NCBI RefSeq assembly: GCF_000332195.1
Contig: NZ_KB235922.1
Coordinates: forward strand, 3,383,322-3,447,321
Reading direction: 5' to 3'
Source: Pleurocapsa sp. PCC 7319
GTDB lineage: Bacteria > Cyanobacteriota > Cyanobacteriia > Cyanobacteriales > Xenococcaceae
DNA length: 64,000 bases
A program made the translations under genes and the position numbers. The notes beneath the pieces were generated by a model. That model was not told where the DNA came from, did not search any database, and saw nothing but the letters and a program-made list of their open reading frames with translations. Every line of letters begins with the position of its first letter. The first letter of the stretch is position 1. Below, in pieces: positions 56,593-64,000 of this stretch.

Positions 56593-56798
56593 CTATTTTA
56601 ATTAAGCGGTCAATAAATATTTGATCTGAAGATAACCTTGATTGTCTATCTTGACCAGAGTTTCGCTTGCTAAGTTATCTGATTGACACTCCCCAAGAAT
56701 TAAACATTAATTTAAATTTAAAAGATTTACTAGATATTTTTTTTTGCAGTATAATTCATTACAATTTACTGGAATTTCCAAATTCAATGTAGCTAATT

Positions 56799-57578
56799 AT
56801 GAAAAAATATATTGCAGAATTAATTGGGACTTTTTGGTTAGTCCTTGGTGGTTGCGGTAGTGCTGTGCTAGCTGCTGTTTATACCGCTAATACAGAAGAC
56901 ATTAATTTCTTCAACATTGGGTTAGGATTTCTGGGTGTGTCATTGGCTTTTGGTCTAACTGTATTGACTATGGCTTATGCCATTGGACATATTTCTGGAT
57001 GTCATCTTAACCCCGCTGTATCTTTTGGTTTATGGGCAGGAAAACGCTTTTCTGGCAAAGAGTTATTACCTTATATTATTGCTCAGGTAATTGGTGCAGT
57101 GCTAGCTGGTGGTTTTATTTATTTGATTGCTAGTGGCAACGGTCAGTTTACCTTAGAAGGTTCTAATCCTCTGGCAACTAATGGTTTTGGAGACCATTCT
57201 CCTGGAGGCTATAACTTGATTACCTGTTTAATTACAGAAGTCGTGATGACTTATATGTTCCTGATAATTATTTTAGGAGCTACTGATTTGCGTGCACCGG
57301 CTGGATTTGCCCCTATTGCTATTGGTTTGGGATTAACTCTTATTCACCTGATTAGTATTCCTGTCACCAATACTTCTGTTAATCCTGCTCGAAGTACAGG
57401 TGTTGCTTTGTGGGCAGGCAAAGAACTTGTTGCTCAACTATGGCTATTCTGGCTAGCACCTATTGTAGGAGCAATTTTAGCGGGGTTAACCTACAATAGT
57501 GTTTTTGCTGAGGATGTAGCTGAACAAAACTTAGCTGATGCTGCGACTGACGCTAATTTTGAAAGCTCACAATTATAA
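56799..57578 (+). CDS. aqpZ: aquaporin Z-type water channel
   Basis: 259 residues, six helices and two NPA loops: [16 protein letters not shown] and [13 protein letters not shown]. The selectivity-filter context (His in the [17 protein letters not shown] region, Arg after the second NPA) fits a water channel. An acidic C-terminal tail of about 25 residues is longer than in E. coli AqpZ. A strong terminator follows at 57692. Confidence 0.95.
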   Translation: MKKYIAELIGTFWLVLGGCGSAVLAAVYTANTEDINFFNIGLGFLGVSLAFGLTVLTMAYAIGHISGCHLNPAVSFGLWAGKRFSGKELLPYIIAQVIGAVLAGGFIYLIASGNGQFTLEGSNPLATNGFGDHSPGGYNLITCLITEVVMTYMFLIIILGATDLRAPAGFAPIAIGLGLTLIHLISIPVTNTSVNPARSTGVALWAGKELVAQLWLFWLAPIVGAILAGLTYNSVFAEDVAEQNLADAATDANFESSQL

Positions 57579-57691
57579 AAAGAACAATAAATACCAGCTA
57601 GCTAATATCTCTATTTACTAGTGGCTAGTACAGGTTTAGAGAAGTATATAAGAGAAGTATTATAAGTAATAGATAATCAAGATTATTATTA

Positions 57692-57737
57692 GCGAGAGCA
57701 AATACCTTAAGAATCACAGTATTTGCCCTCGCTTTTT
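57692..57737 (+). terminator. rho-independent terminator after aqpZ
   Basis: GCGAGAGCAAATAC (57692-57705) pairs with GTATTTGCCCTCGC (57719-57732) with one mismatch, followed by TTTTT. Confidence 0.85.
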
Positions 57738-57788
57738 AAGTATTTGAGTTTTTCTAATTTCTATTTGATAGTTTCAATCAATATTGAA

Positions 57789-59285
57789 CTAAATATTCAA
57801 CCAGGTACCTACAGCACCAGGTAGTGGTAATACAATTACAATCAGTAAAGCCAAAGCCAATAAACCGCAAAAATCTCGCCGATTATCGAGTTCAGTAACA
57901 TCATTGAGCGCAGGTTGATCGATTAGGGGAATTAACCACAATATAATTGTCCAAATCCAGAAATAGGGATGTATTAAGGCAAATAATAAAGCCAATATAC
58001 GAGTAATTTGTCCTACGGCGATCGCCATTTTTTGTCCAAATACAGCATGAACAATATGACCTCCATCTAGCTGTCCGATGGGCATCAGGTTAATAGCAAC
58101 GATAAACAAGCCAACACAACCGGCAGTGGCCAATGGATGAAGATCAATTCCCATCCCAGCTTCTAGAGATGAGCCTAAAGCTAATTTAGCTACTAAGCTG
58201 AGAAAAAATGATACCCGAGGATCTTGAGCTTGAATATCAAAGGTCGAAGATTCTTCTAAGGGAACAACAGTTGAAAGAGATAGTCCCCAATATAAAATTG
58301 GCACAATCAGCAGTAAGCTCGATATAGAACCGACAACCGCTACATCAAATAAAGCTTTACGGTGAGGAATAGGCGATCGCCTCTGAACAATTGCCCCCAA
58401 AGTCCCCAAAGAAAAACTATCTAGCAGGAAAGGAAAGGGAATAAAATAAGGCAAAGTTGTCCGAATTTTGTAATAAGCAGCAACAAAATAATGACTAAAT
58501 TTTTGCACTCCAATAATTAGCAGTAGTGGCAAACTATAGAGCAATCCTGGAACAAATAATTGGGGATCAGATAATAACTCCTCGGAAGATGTTCCAATGA
58601 TATTAACTCCAGCTACTGTAGTAGTTAGCAGGGTGATCAGAAACATGGTCAAGGCAAATCCAAAACGACGATCGTTTTTAACCTTTTCTTGAGCAGTTGC
58701 TTTGGCTTCAGGATTAGGAACCAGGGCAAAAAAAGGTTTACCTCGAAAACTCTCTTGGAAAATCAAAAAGAAGCGATCGCCAAAAGCTTTTTCTACATTA
58801 CGTTTAATCTTGTTATATGCATCTTCGGGAATAGTCTTGAGTTTTCCACGACAAAAAATAGCTTGAGGTCGATAGTCAATAGTTTGTAAGTAGTAAACAT
58901 TCCAAGGAAAACAGTTGCGCAGAGTTGTCTCTTCCTGACGATCAATTGGGCGAGGAGGAGGGGATTCTATTGCAGATTCAGCCACGGGAACTACAGTTTC
59001 TTGTTCCTTTTCTGAAGTTGAAGTAAGGTTAGATTTTTTGGGTTTTCCTCTTTGTACTAGCCATCCGTACAATAAGGGACACACGATCAAAGGAAACAAA
59101 AATACTGGCAGGGGTAAGGGTTGATCCTGCCCAAAAATATAAGTCCAAATAGTCCAGATACATGATGGCAGCATAATTACCAACCAACATAACCAAACGG
59201 GCGTAGTGGTTTTATTCTTTACGCTTTGCTGGACAATGAGGTAAGCAATGGGGCTTATGATAATTAAAATCAACCAGAGTTTCAT
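57789..59285 (-). CDS. site-2-protease family (M50) membrane protein lacking HExxH
   Basis: 498 residues. Two N-terminal helices, a soluble domain (about 110-200, FPWNVYYLQTIDYRP...FFLIFQESFRGKPFFALVPNP), then a six-helix M50-type core with YKIRTTLPYFIPFPF, GTLGAIVQRRSPIPHRKALFDV and the LDG motif in MPIGQLDGGHIVHAVFG. The zinc-site motif expected as HELGH reads Q261-K-F-S-H265, so the catalytic Glu is Lys and the first His is Gln. It is probably an inactive EGY3-like homologue. Location: thylakoid or plasma membrane (inference). Confidence 0.85.
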   Translation of the reverse strand: MKLWLILIIISPIAYLIVQQSVKNKTTTPVWLCWLVIMLPSCIWTIWTYIFGQDQPLPLPVFLFPLIVCPLLYGWLVQRGKPKKSNLTSTSEKEQETVVPVAESAIESPPPRPIDRQEETTLRNCFPWNVYYLQTIDYRPQAIFCRGKLKTIPEDAYNKIKRNVEKAFGDRFFLIFQESFRGKPFFALVPNPEAKATAQEKVKNDRRFGFALTMFLITLLTTTVAGVNIIGTSSEELLSDPQLFVPGLLYSLPLLLIIGVQKFSHYFVAAYYKIRTTLPYFIPFPFLLDSFSLGTLGAIVQRRSPIPHRKALFDVAVVGSISSLLLIVPILYWGLSLSTVVPLEESSTFDIQAQDPRVSFFLSLVAKLALGSSLEAGMGIDLHPLATAGCVGLFIVAINLMPIGQLDGGHIVHAVFGQKMAIAVGQITRILALLFALIHPYFWIWTIILWLIPLIDQPALNDVTELDNRRDFCGLLALALLIVIVLPLPGAVGTWLNI

Positions 59286-59413
59286 AAAAGGGCGTTTTGA
59301 ATCTGTTTTTGGATTCTTTAAATTAAATGATTATATTTGGACTGTGAATTAAGTATATGAATGTAAAATGATACTGCAATTAGATGAATATCTAGAGCAT
59401 CTCAATATTTAGA

Positions 59414-60109
59414 ATGCCCCAAAACTCGACAAAAATTACTGCAAGCCCTGGAAACACTAAATCTCCTCGCCTTATTTTGCCAGGAATATTTGCTTTTGCT
59501 CCTAATCGAGATACTTTAGGTGCGACTGCTTATTTAATTGTAAATAAAAGTGGCAATATTCTTCTTGATTGTCCCGCTTGGAATGAAACAAATCAGGAAT
59601 TTTTGCTAGCTCAGGGAGGAATTAATACTCTCATCATCACTCATCGAGGAGGGATTGGCAATAAAGTAATGCAGATGCAGCAGACCTTGGCTTGCCAAAT
59701 AATATTACAAGAACAAGAGGCTTATTTATTACCAGAAGTTGAAGTCAATTCTTTTGCTGAAAATTTAACCATAAGTTCAGATTTAGAACTGATTTGGACC
59801 CCCGGTCATTCCCCTGGTTCATCTTGTCTTTATTGGCAGCAGCAGGGAGGAATTTTGTTTTCTGGTAGACATTTCTTACCTAAATCACCAACTGAAATCG
59901 CCCCCTTGCGTACTGCTAAAACTTTTCATTGGTGGAGACAGTTAAATAGTATTGCTAAATTGTGCGAGCGCTTTGATGCTGAAACTCTTAAATATATCCT
60001 GCCAGGGGCGAACACAGGATATTTGAGAGGTAAAGGTTATATTGAAAATGCTTACGAACAATTAACAGCATTAGATTTAACTGCACTGCGCTCAACTGAA
60101 GTTATCTAG
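59414..60109 (+). CDS. metallo-beta-lactamase-fold protein with degenerate metal motif
   Basis: 231 residues. MBL-fold landmarks: AYLIVNKSGNILLDCPAWNE, ELIWTPGHSPGSSCLYW and GGILFSGRHFL. The HxHxDH metal motif is replaced by T76-H77-R-G-G-I-G-N83, leaving one His; the H of TPGHSPG is kept. I recall cyanobacterial proteins sharing THRGxIG, so this is probably a distinct non-classical subfamily. Activity uncertain. Confidence 0.8.
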   Translation: MPQNSTKITASPGNTKSPRLILPGIFAFAPNRDTLGATAYLIVNKSGNILLDCPAWNETNQEFLLAQGGINTLIITHRGGIGNKVMQMQQTLACQIILQEQEAYLLPEVEVNSFAENLTISSDLELIWTPGHSPGSSCLYWQQQGGILFSGRHFLPKSPTEIAPLRTAKTFHWWRQLNSIAKLCERFDAETLKYILPGANTGYLRGKGYIENAYEQLTALDLTALRSTEVI

Positions 60110-60226
60110 TTTGATATAAACGTCGAAACACAGTCGATTGTCAAAACTTCTATCAAATGAATGATGTTTTAATTTTTTGTTATGTTAAAAATTGAGATTG
60201 GAGAAATTCAAAACTAGGAAGCAAGA

Positions 60227-60454
60227 TTGATGAAAAACTCAAGTTGGAAAAAAATTGTCGGCGTGACTTTAGGTATTTTTGCTCTATTTTTTGGTTCTGT
60301 TGGTTTGACTGGTTGTGAATCAGGGGGAGAAGAAGAAGGATTAGAACAAGAGGGAGAGGAATTGGGAGAAGAATTGGAAGAAGGGGGAGAAGAATTGGAA
60401 GAAGAGGGAGAGGAATTGGAAGAAGAATTGGATGATGATGATGATGATGATTAA
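60227..60454 (+). CDS. small lipoprotein with poly-acidic tail
   Basis: 75 residues. Signal with lipobox GLTGC giving lipidated C30. The mature part is only Glu/Gly/Leu repeats (GEELEEEGEELEEEL) ending in seven Asp. Net charge is extreme. GAA/GGA/GAT codon runs suggest repeat expansion. It may bind cations at the membrane face (inference). A second repeat lipoprotein is at 26661-27005. Confidence 0.7.
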   Translation: MMKNSSWKKIVGVTLGIFALFFGSVGLTGCESGGEEEGLEQEGEELGEELEEGGEELEEEGEELEEELDDDDDDD

Positions 60455-60591
60455 CACCTCTTGCTATTAATAGTTGGATTAAGATGAGCGCTCACTTCAT
60501 TCATTTCCGACTAGATAAATAGTTAGTGTTTTCGGAAAAAATAGCATCTAAAGCTCAAGGTATGAAGATATTATCTGAAATTCTCCCCTTG

Positions 60592-61992
60592 CTAATCTTT
60601 CATTGCCAAACATAGCTGTCTAAAATGATCACCTCGCGCTTCAAAACTCAGATATTGATCAAAACTGGCACAGGCAGGGGAGAGTAAGACTACCTTTGCC
60701 CGTTCTTCTTTAGCGATCGCCAAGCTCTGAGTTACAGCATTGTCCATGGTTTCTACAATTTGAAAATTATCATAACCGCGATCGCTCAATCTTTGAGCAA
60801 AAGCTGGTGCAGCTTCACCAATTAGCAACACCTTAGCAACCTTGGCTTTGATCGTATCGATCCAGGAATTGTCATCCCCTGTTTTGGCTTGCCCCCCAGC
60901 AATTAAAATAACTGGTGCTTCTACAGAATTTAAACCTACCTCTGCTGCTTCATAGTTAGTGGCTTTACTATCGTTGATGTATTTAATTCCCTGATGAGTG
61001 CAAACGTATTCCAGACGATGTTCGACTCCTGGAAAAGTTGTTATGGCTTCGGCGATCGCGCTTTTGTCAATTCCTGCTAATTTTGCTGCTGCTACAGTCA
61101 CCAGAAGATTTTGTAGATTATGTTCTCCTGACATTTTAAATAAAGATACTGGGGCAATAAGTTCCCCAAAAGCTACAATCCAAGCATCCTCGATGTAAAC
61201 TTCTAGTCGGCGATTATCATTAAAGCTATTTTTGCCTTTAACACTTGTCCAGATAACATCTTGACCTAATTCTAATCCTGCTGTTTGTAAATAGCGATCG
61301 TCGCCATTGACAATTTTTTGCTGGCAGCGACGGAGTAGAGAAGCTTTAATTTCCGAGTAATGTTCCAGAGTTTTATGCCGATTGAGATGATCGGGAGTTA
61401 AAGTAGTCCAAATACCAATTTGTGGTGCCAATTCAACAGAAGACTCAATCTGATAACTACTTAATTCAGCAATAATCCAATCAAAAGTTTTAGAATTAGG
61501 CTCGTTGAAATTTTGAATTGCCAATTCGCAAGCTGCATTGCCAATATTGCCACAAGCAGGAGCTTTTAAACCAGCAGCCTGAAAAATCGCTGCAATAAGA
61601 GCAGTTGTAGTAGTTTTGCCATTTGTGCCAGTAATACCTATCCAAGGAATATTATTTAGATAACGCCAAGCTAATTCAATCTCACCGATAGTTTCGATAC
61701 TTAGTTGTCGTGCAGCCTCTAATGAAGAAAGATCCCAGGGAACACCTGGACTAACCACAATTGTTTCGGGAGCTTCTTTAGGCGCTAAGGTCACATTGCT
61801 GCCAAGTTTGACAGCGATTCCTTCATTAATTAGCTTCTGTTGCAATGCTTTTAATTCATTAGCATTAGATCTTGAAAATACTTGTGCTTCTGTTGCCGAG
61901 TCTACTAAGGTGACTTGCCAACCTTCTTTGTTGAGTAATCTTGCAGCAGCAATTCCCGATCTTCCTAATCCAATAATTTCGCCTTTGGGCAT
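60592..61992 (-). CDS. murD: UDP-N-acetylmuramoylalanine--D-glutamate ligase
   Basis: 466 residues from ATG 61992 ([20 protein letters not shown]); the frame runs to 62073 without need. ATP-binding [27 protein letters not shown], Lys/His-containing [38 protein letters not shown] and [12 protein letters not shown]. Adds D-Glu in peptidoglycan precursor synthesis. Not in a dcw cluster here. Confidence 0.95.
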   Translation of the reverse strand: MPKGEIIGLGRSGIAAARLLNKEGWQVTLVDSATEAQVFSRSNANELKALQQKLINEGIAVKLGSNVTLAPKEAPETIVVSPGVPWDLSSLEAARQLSIETIGEIELAWRYLNNIPWIGITGTNGKTTTTALIAAIFQAAGLKAPACGNIGNAACELAIQNFNEPNSKTFDWIIAELSSYQIESSVELAPQIGIWTTLTPDHLNRHKTLEHYSEIKASLLRRCQQKIVNGDDRYLQTAGLELGQDVIWTSVKGKNSFNDNRRLEVYIEDAWIVAFGELIAPVSLFKMSGEHNLQNLLVTVAAAKLAGIDKSAIAEAITTFPGVEHRLEYVCTHQGIKYINDSKATNYEAAEVGLNSVEAPVILIAGGQAKTGDDNSWIDTIKAKVAKVLLIGEAAPAFAQRLSDRGYDNFQIVETMDNAVTQSLAIAKEERAKVVLLSPACASFDQYLSFEARGDHFRQLCLAMKD

Positions 61993-62208
61993 ATACTTTG
62001 TACTGTAACAATTCCCATAGAATGTTATCTTATTTTGCCTCAGGTAACTATAATCGGGTTCGATAATCAGCAACTAAGTTAAACTGTAGAACTAAAACTA
62101 ACGAAACTATATTAAAAGTAATCTAGCCTCAAACATAAACCCTGTAAAGATTTTAGCTGTTAATCTAGGCAACAAATAGTAAAAATTTCATTTTAGCTAG
62201 GCAAGCTT

Positions 62209-62682
62209 GTGGCAAAAGTACACTTACGAAAAGTAACGCGGGAAAATTTTCGAGAATGCCTGAATCTTCAGGTTACGGAGCTACAGAAAAGTTGGGTTGC
62301 AACTACCACACAATCTCTGGCAGAAGCTTATGTAGATCCCAATCTTTTTCCTTTAGCCGTCTACGATGGTTCTGTATGCGGTTACGAACAGCCTGAAGCA
62401 CCAATGATTGGATTCACGATGTATGAAATTGTTGCGGGTGTAGGATTTATCATACGACTGATGATCGACCAAAAGTATCAAAGGCAAGGTTATGGAAAAG
62501 CTACTATGATTGAGGTTATTCGTCGTCTCAAGTTATATCCTGATGTCGAAATGATTGCGACTAGTTATCGGCAAGGGAATAAAATAGCTGCCGAATTATA
62601 TCAAGGTTTAGGGTTTCGGCAATGGGATATTTCTGACGCTATCTCTAATCCTACGGAGGTTTATGTCAAACTTGAAGACTAA
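62209..62682 (+). CDS. GNAT-family N-acetyltransferase (polyamine-acetyltransferase-like)
   Basis: 157 residues from GTG 62209. VHLRKVTRENFRECLNLQV at the start; acetyl-CoA motif IRLMIDQKYQRQGYGKATM (Q/R-x-x-G-x-G/A); C-terminal NKIAAELYQGLGFRQWD. The overall pattern resembles spermidine/diamine acetyltransferases (BltD type), but substrate is not certain. Its stop overlaps the next ATG (TAATG), so it is coupled to the DUF1499 gene. Confidence 0.85.
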   Translation: MAKVHLRKVTRENFRECLNLQVTELQKSWVATTTQSLAEAYVDPNLFPLAVYDGSVCGYEQPEAPMIGFTMYEIVAGVGFIIRLMIDQKYQRQGYGKATMIEVIRRLKLYPDVEMIATSYRQGNKIAAELYQGLGFRQWDISDAISNPTEVYVKLED

Positions 62683-63191
62683 TGACTAAAAATCACTTTA
62701 TATTAAAAGAGTATTTTGTTAGAGAGTTAATTACTGTGTCTCGTTTGATCTCAATTATTTTCGGCATTATTATTACCCTATCGAGCAGTTTAATGTTTTC
62801 TACTCCTGCTTGGGCAGCAATTGGTATTAACAATGGTCATTTGTCTGCTTGTCCTAGTTCGCCTAACTGTGTGGTTAGTCAAGATGGAGATGCGGATCAT
62901 GCAATTGAACCAATTACCTACCAAGGCGATCGCGCTACTGCCAAAGAAACGTTGTTAAAAGTGCTTTCGGTGGTACCGCGCACTGAAGTTATCGAACAGA
63001 CAGATAATTATATATATAGCGAATCTACTAGTCGTATTTTTAAATTTGTCGATGATGTAGAATTTTATTTCCCTGAAGATGAAAACATTATTCACGTTAG
63101 ATCTGCTTCACGAGTTGGTGAATCAGATTTGGGAGTTAACCGCCGACGTATCGAACAAATTCGTTTAGCAATGCAAGATTTAGGCGTTTAA
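62682..63191 (+). CDS. DUF1499-family exported protein
   Basis: 169 residues. Signal peptide (LISIIFGIIITLSSSLMFSTPAWA), then the DUF1499 block LSACPSSPNCVVSQDGD ... FKFVDDVEFYFPEDENIIHVRSASRVGESDLGVNRRRIE. Translation might begin at the internal GTG (VSRLISIIFG). Periplasmic or lumenal; function unknown. Coupled to the GNAT gene upstream. Confidence 0.85.
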   Translation: MTKNHFILKEYFVRELITVSRLISIIFGIIITLSSSLMFSTPAWAAIGINNGHLSACPSSPNCVVSQDGDADHAIEPITYQGDRATAKETLLKVLSVVPRTEVIEQTDNYIYSESTSRIFKFVDDVEFYFPEDENIIHVRSASRVGESDLGVNRRRIEQIRLAMQDLGV

Positions 63192-63237
63192 CTATTGGCT
63201 CATAACTTGTTAAACAGCTAACCAATATTTTTCTCTC

Positions 63238-63714
63238 ATGAAAACCCCCATACCTACTAACCAAATTTCTAAGGTCAATAGACTGAGGCGGATGAGTCGG
63301 TTATTAGATAACGCAATTCCTATACCTGGAACTAAGATTCGCTTTGGGCTAGATCCAATTTTGGGATTGCTTCCTGGAGGTGGTGATACGGTAACTGGGG
63401 GACTATCTGCTTATATTGTGGTAGAAGCTGCCAGAATGGGTTTACCCCGCGAGGTTTTGTGGAAAATGGTGGGAAATATATTAATAGACTCTTTTGCTGG
63501 AACTATTCCGGTATTGGGAGATTTATTTGATGTAGGCTGGAAATCTAATGTCAAAAATATTGAGCTATTAGAAAAGCATTTAGATATTGCTGAAAATAGT
63601 AAAAGCGATCGCTTGTTTACTTTTGGCTTAATTTTACTCTTAGCCTTAATCGTACTAGGGTTTGCGGCGATTACAGTATTTACAGTAAGTTGGCTCTGGA
63701 ATCTTTTATTTTAG
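63238..63714 (+). CDS. DUF4112 membrane protein
   Basis: 158 residues. LLDNAIPIPGTKIRFGLDPILGLLPGGGDTVTGGLSAYIV and GTIPVLGDLFDVGWKSNVKNIELLEKHL are the DUF4112 signature, with one C-terminal transmembrane helix (LILLLALIVLGFAAITVFTV). Unknown function. 46 nt after the DUF1499 gene, likely the same operon. Confidence 0.88.
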   Translation: MKTPIPTNQISKVNRLRRMSRLLDNAIPIPGTKIRFGLDPILGLLPGGGDTVTGGLSAYIVVEAARMGLPREVLWKMVGNILIDSFAGTIPVLGDLFDVGWKSNVKNIELLEKHLDIAENSKSDRLFTFGLILLLALIVLGFAAITVFTVSWLWNLLF

Positions 63715-63883
63715 CGATGACTGCTTGCAGCCAACAAATCTAATAATCATAAGAATACTTGATCTAATCGTTCCCTAATTAAATTGATTTTTGTAACAGC
63801 TATAAGATAAGCAACCGACTTTTAATATTTCATGTCTGTATAATGCATCTCAACTAAGGTATCGAGAAGTTGAGAAGTTAAAC

Positions 63884-64000
63884 ATGAAAAAGAAATTATC
63901 TCTATTACTATTTTTGGTTAGCTGCATTATCATTCCTGGAATTTTATTAAAACCAGCTACAGCACAAGTAACACCAGACGGCACTACCAGCACTACAGTT
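63884..64000 (+). CDS. two-partner-secretion exoprotein (TpsA), start only
   Basis: 39 residues visible: a signal peptide (KKKLSLLLFLVSCIIIPGILL, cut after ATA) then QVTPDGTTSTTV, continuing past the window. The same start occurs in the fragment at 6341-6670. Such proteins begin with the haemagglutinin-activity domain that binds TpsB. Upstream 170 nt hold a small hairpin (CTCAACT/AGTTGAG) and no gene. Confidence 0.75.
   Translation, partial: MKKKLSLLLFLVSCIIIPGILLKPATAQVTPDGTTSTTV

Overview
The window is chromosomal DNA of a cyanobacterium. The HIP1 palindrome GCGATCGC occurs throughout, and several families are typical of cyanobacteria (Ycf51/DUF2518, a plastid-shared DUF6825-like protein, DUF1499, DUF4112, DUF4278, SulP-USP pair, TPS and CHAT proteins). 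AT-rich composition, many dispersed palindromes and heptanucleotide (STRR-like) arrays suggest a unicellular or baeocyte-forming lineage (Pleurocapsales/Chroococcales-like). That placement is inference; no rRNA gene is present.

Layout. 0-11 kb: tail of an HlyD-type adaptor, a SulP anion transporter with a universal stress protein, a GH9 family protein, a junction of two broken genes (Uma2 and a TPS exoprotein), an HDAC-like hydrolase, an ABC exporter, hisF, a small membrane protein and tRNA-Ala(GGC). 11.3-22.3 kb: an accessory island starting 32 nt after the tRNA. Its two ends are imperfect 25-bp inverted repeats (TGT...ACA) flanked by the same 5-bp sequence GTTTG, so I read it as a Tn7-like (TnsB/TniA-class) element of exactly 11,000 bp. 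It has lost its transposition genes except a TniQ/TnsD-like C-terminal fragment. Inside are a broken RHS toxin, HicAB and BrnTA toxin-antitoxin pairs, a ferritin-like orphan, a decayed TpsB plus TPR-CHAT pair, an IS4-family insertion with perfect TIRs and 9-bp TSD, and remnants of a peptide-synthetase thioesterase with its MFS exporter. 22.5-64 kb: mostly intact core genes: gltA, phosphate permease, hemC, ycf51, an Fe-ADH, a large PstS-like acidic repeat protein, a Ras-like GTPase next to a transmembrane Roadblock-like/BON/OmpA protein, an MscS channel, a UbiB kinase, PP2C phosphatase, M20 amidohydrolase, ygfZ-like, hisH, lipid kinase, pyk, ppk, D-lactate dehydrogenase, rhomboid, bioB, aqpZ, a degenerate site-2 protease, murD and a small GNAT/DUF1499/DUF4112 cluster. 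The window ends inside the start of another TPS exoprotein.

How it fits together. The core parts carry central metabolism (citrate synthase, pyruvate kinase, haem, histidine and biotin synthesis, polyphosphate) and envelope functions. The most unusual intact locus is 33.4-36.3 kb: a small GTPase directly downstream of a predicted inner-membrane protein whose cytoplasmic half resembles a GTPase-regulator (Roadblock/LC7) fold and whose periplasmic half could bind peptidoglycan. That arrangement suggests a trans-envelope switch. The most unusual genomic structure is the tRNA-anchored island with its decaying toxin, TA and secretion genes.

Limits: functions are assigned by recognising motifs by eye, without database searches. 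Start codons were chosen by spacing, Shine-Dalgarno-like sequence and family expectation.
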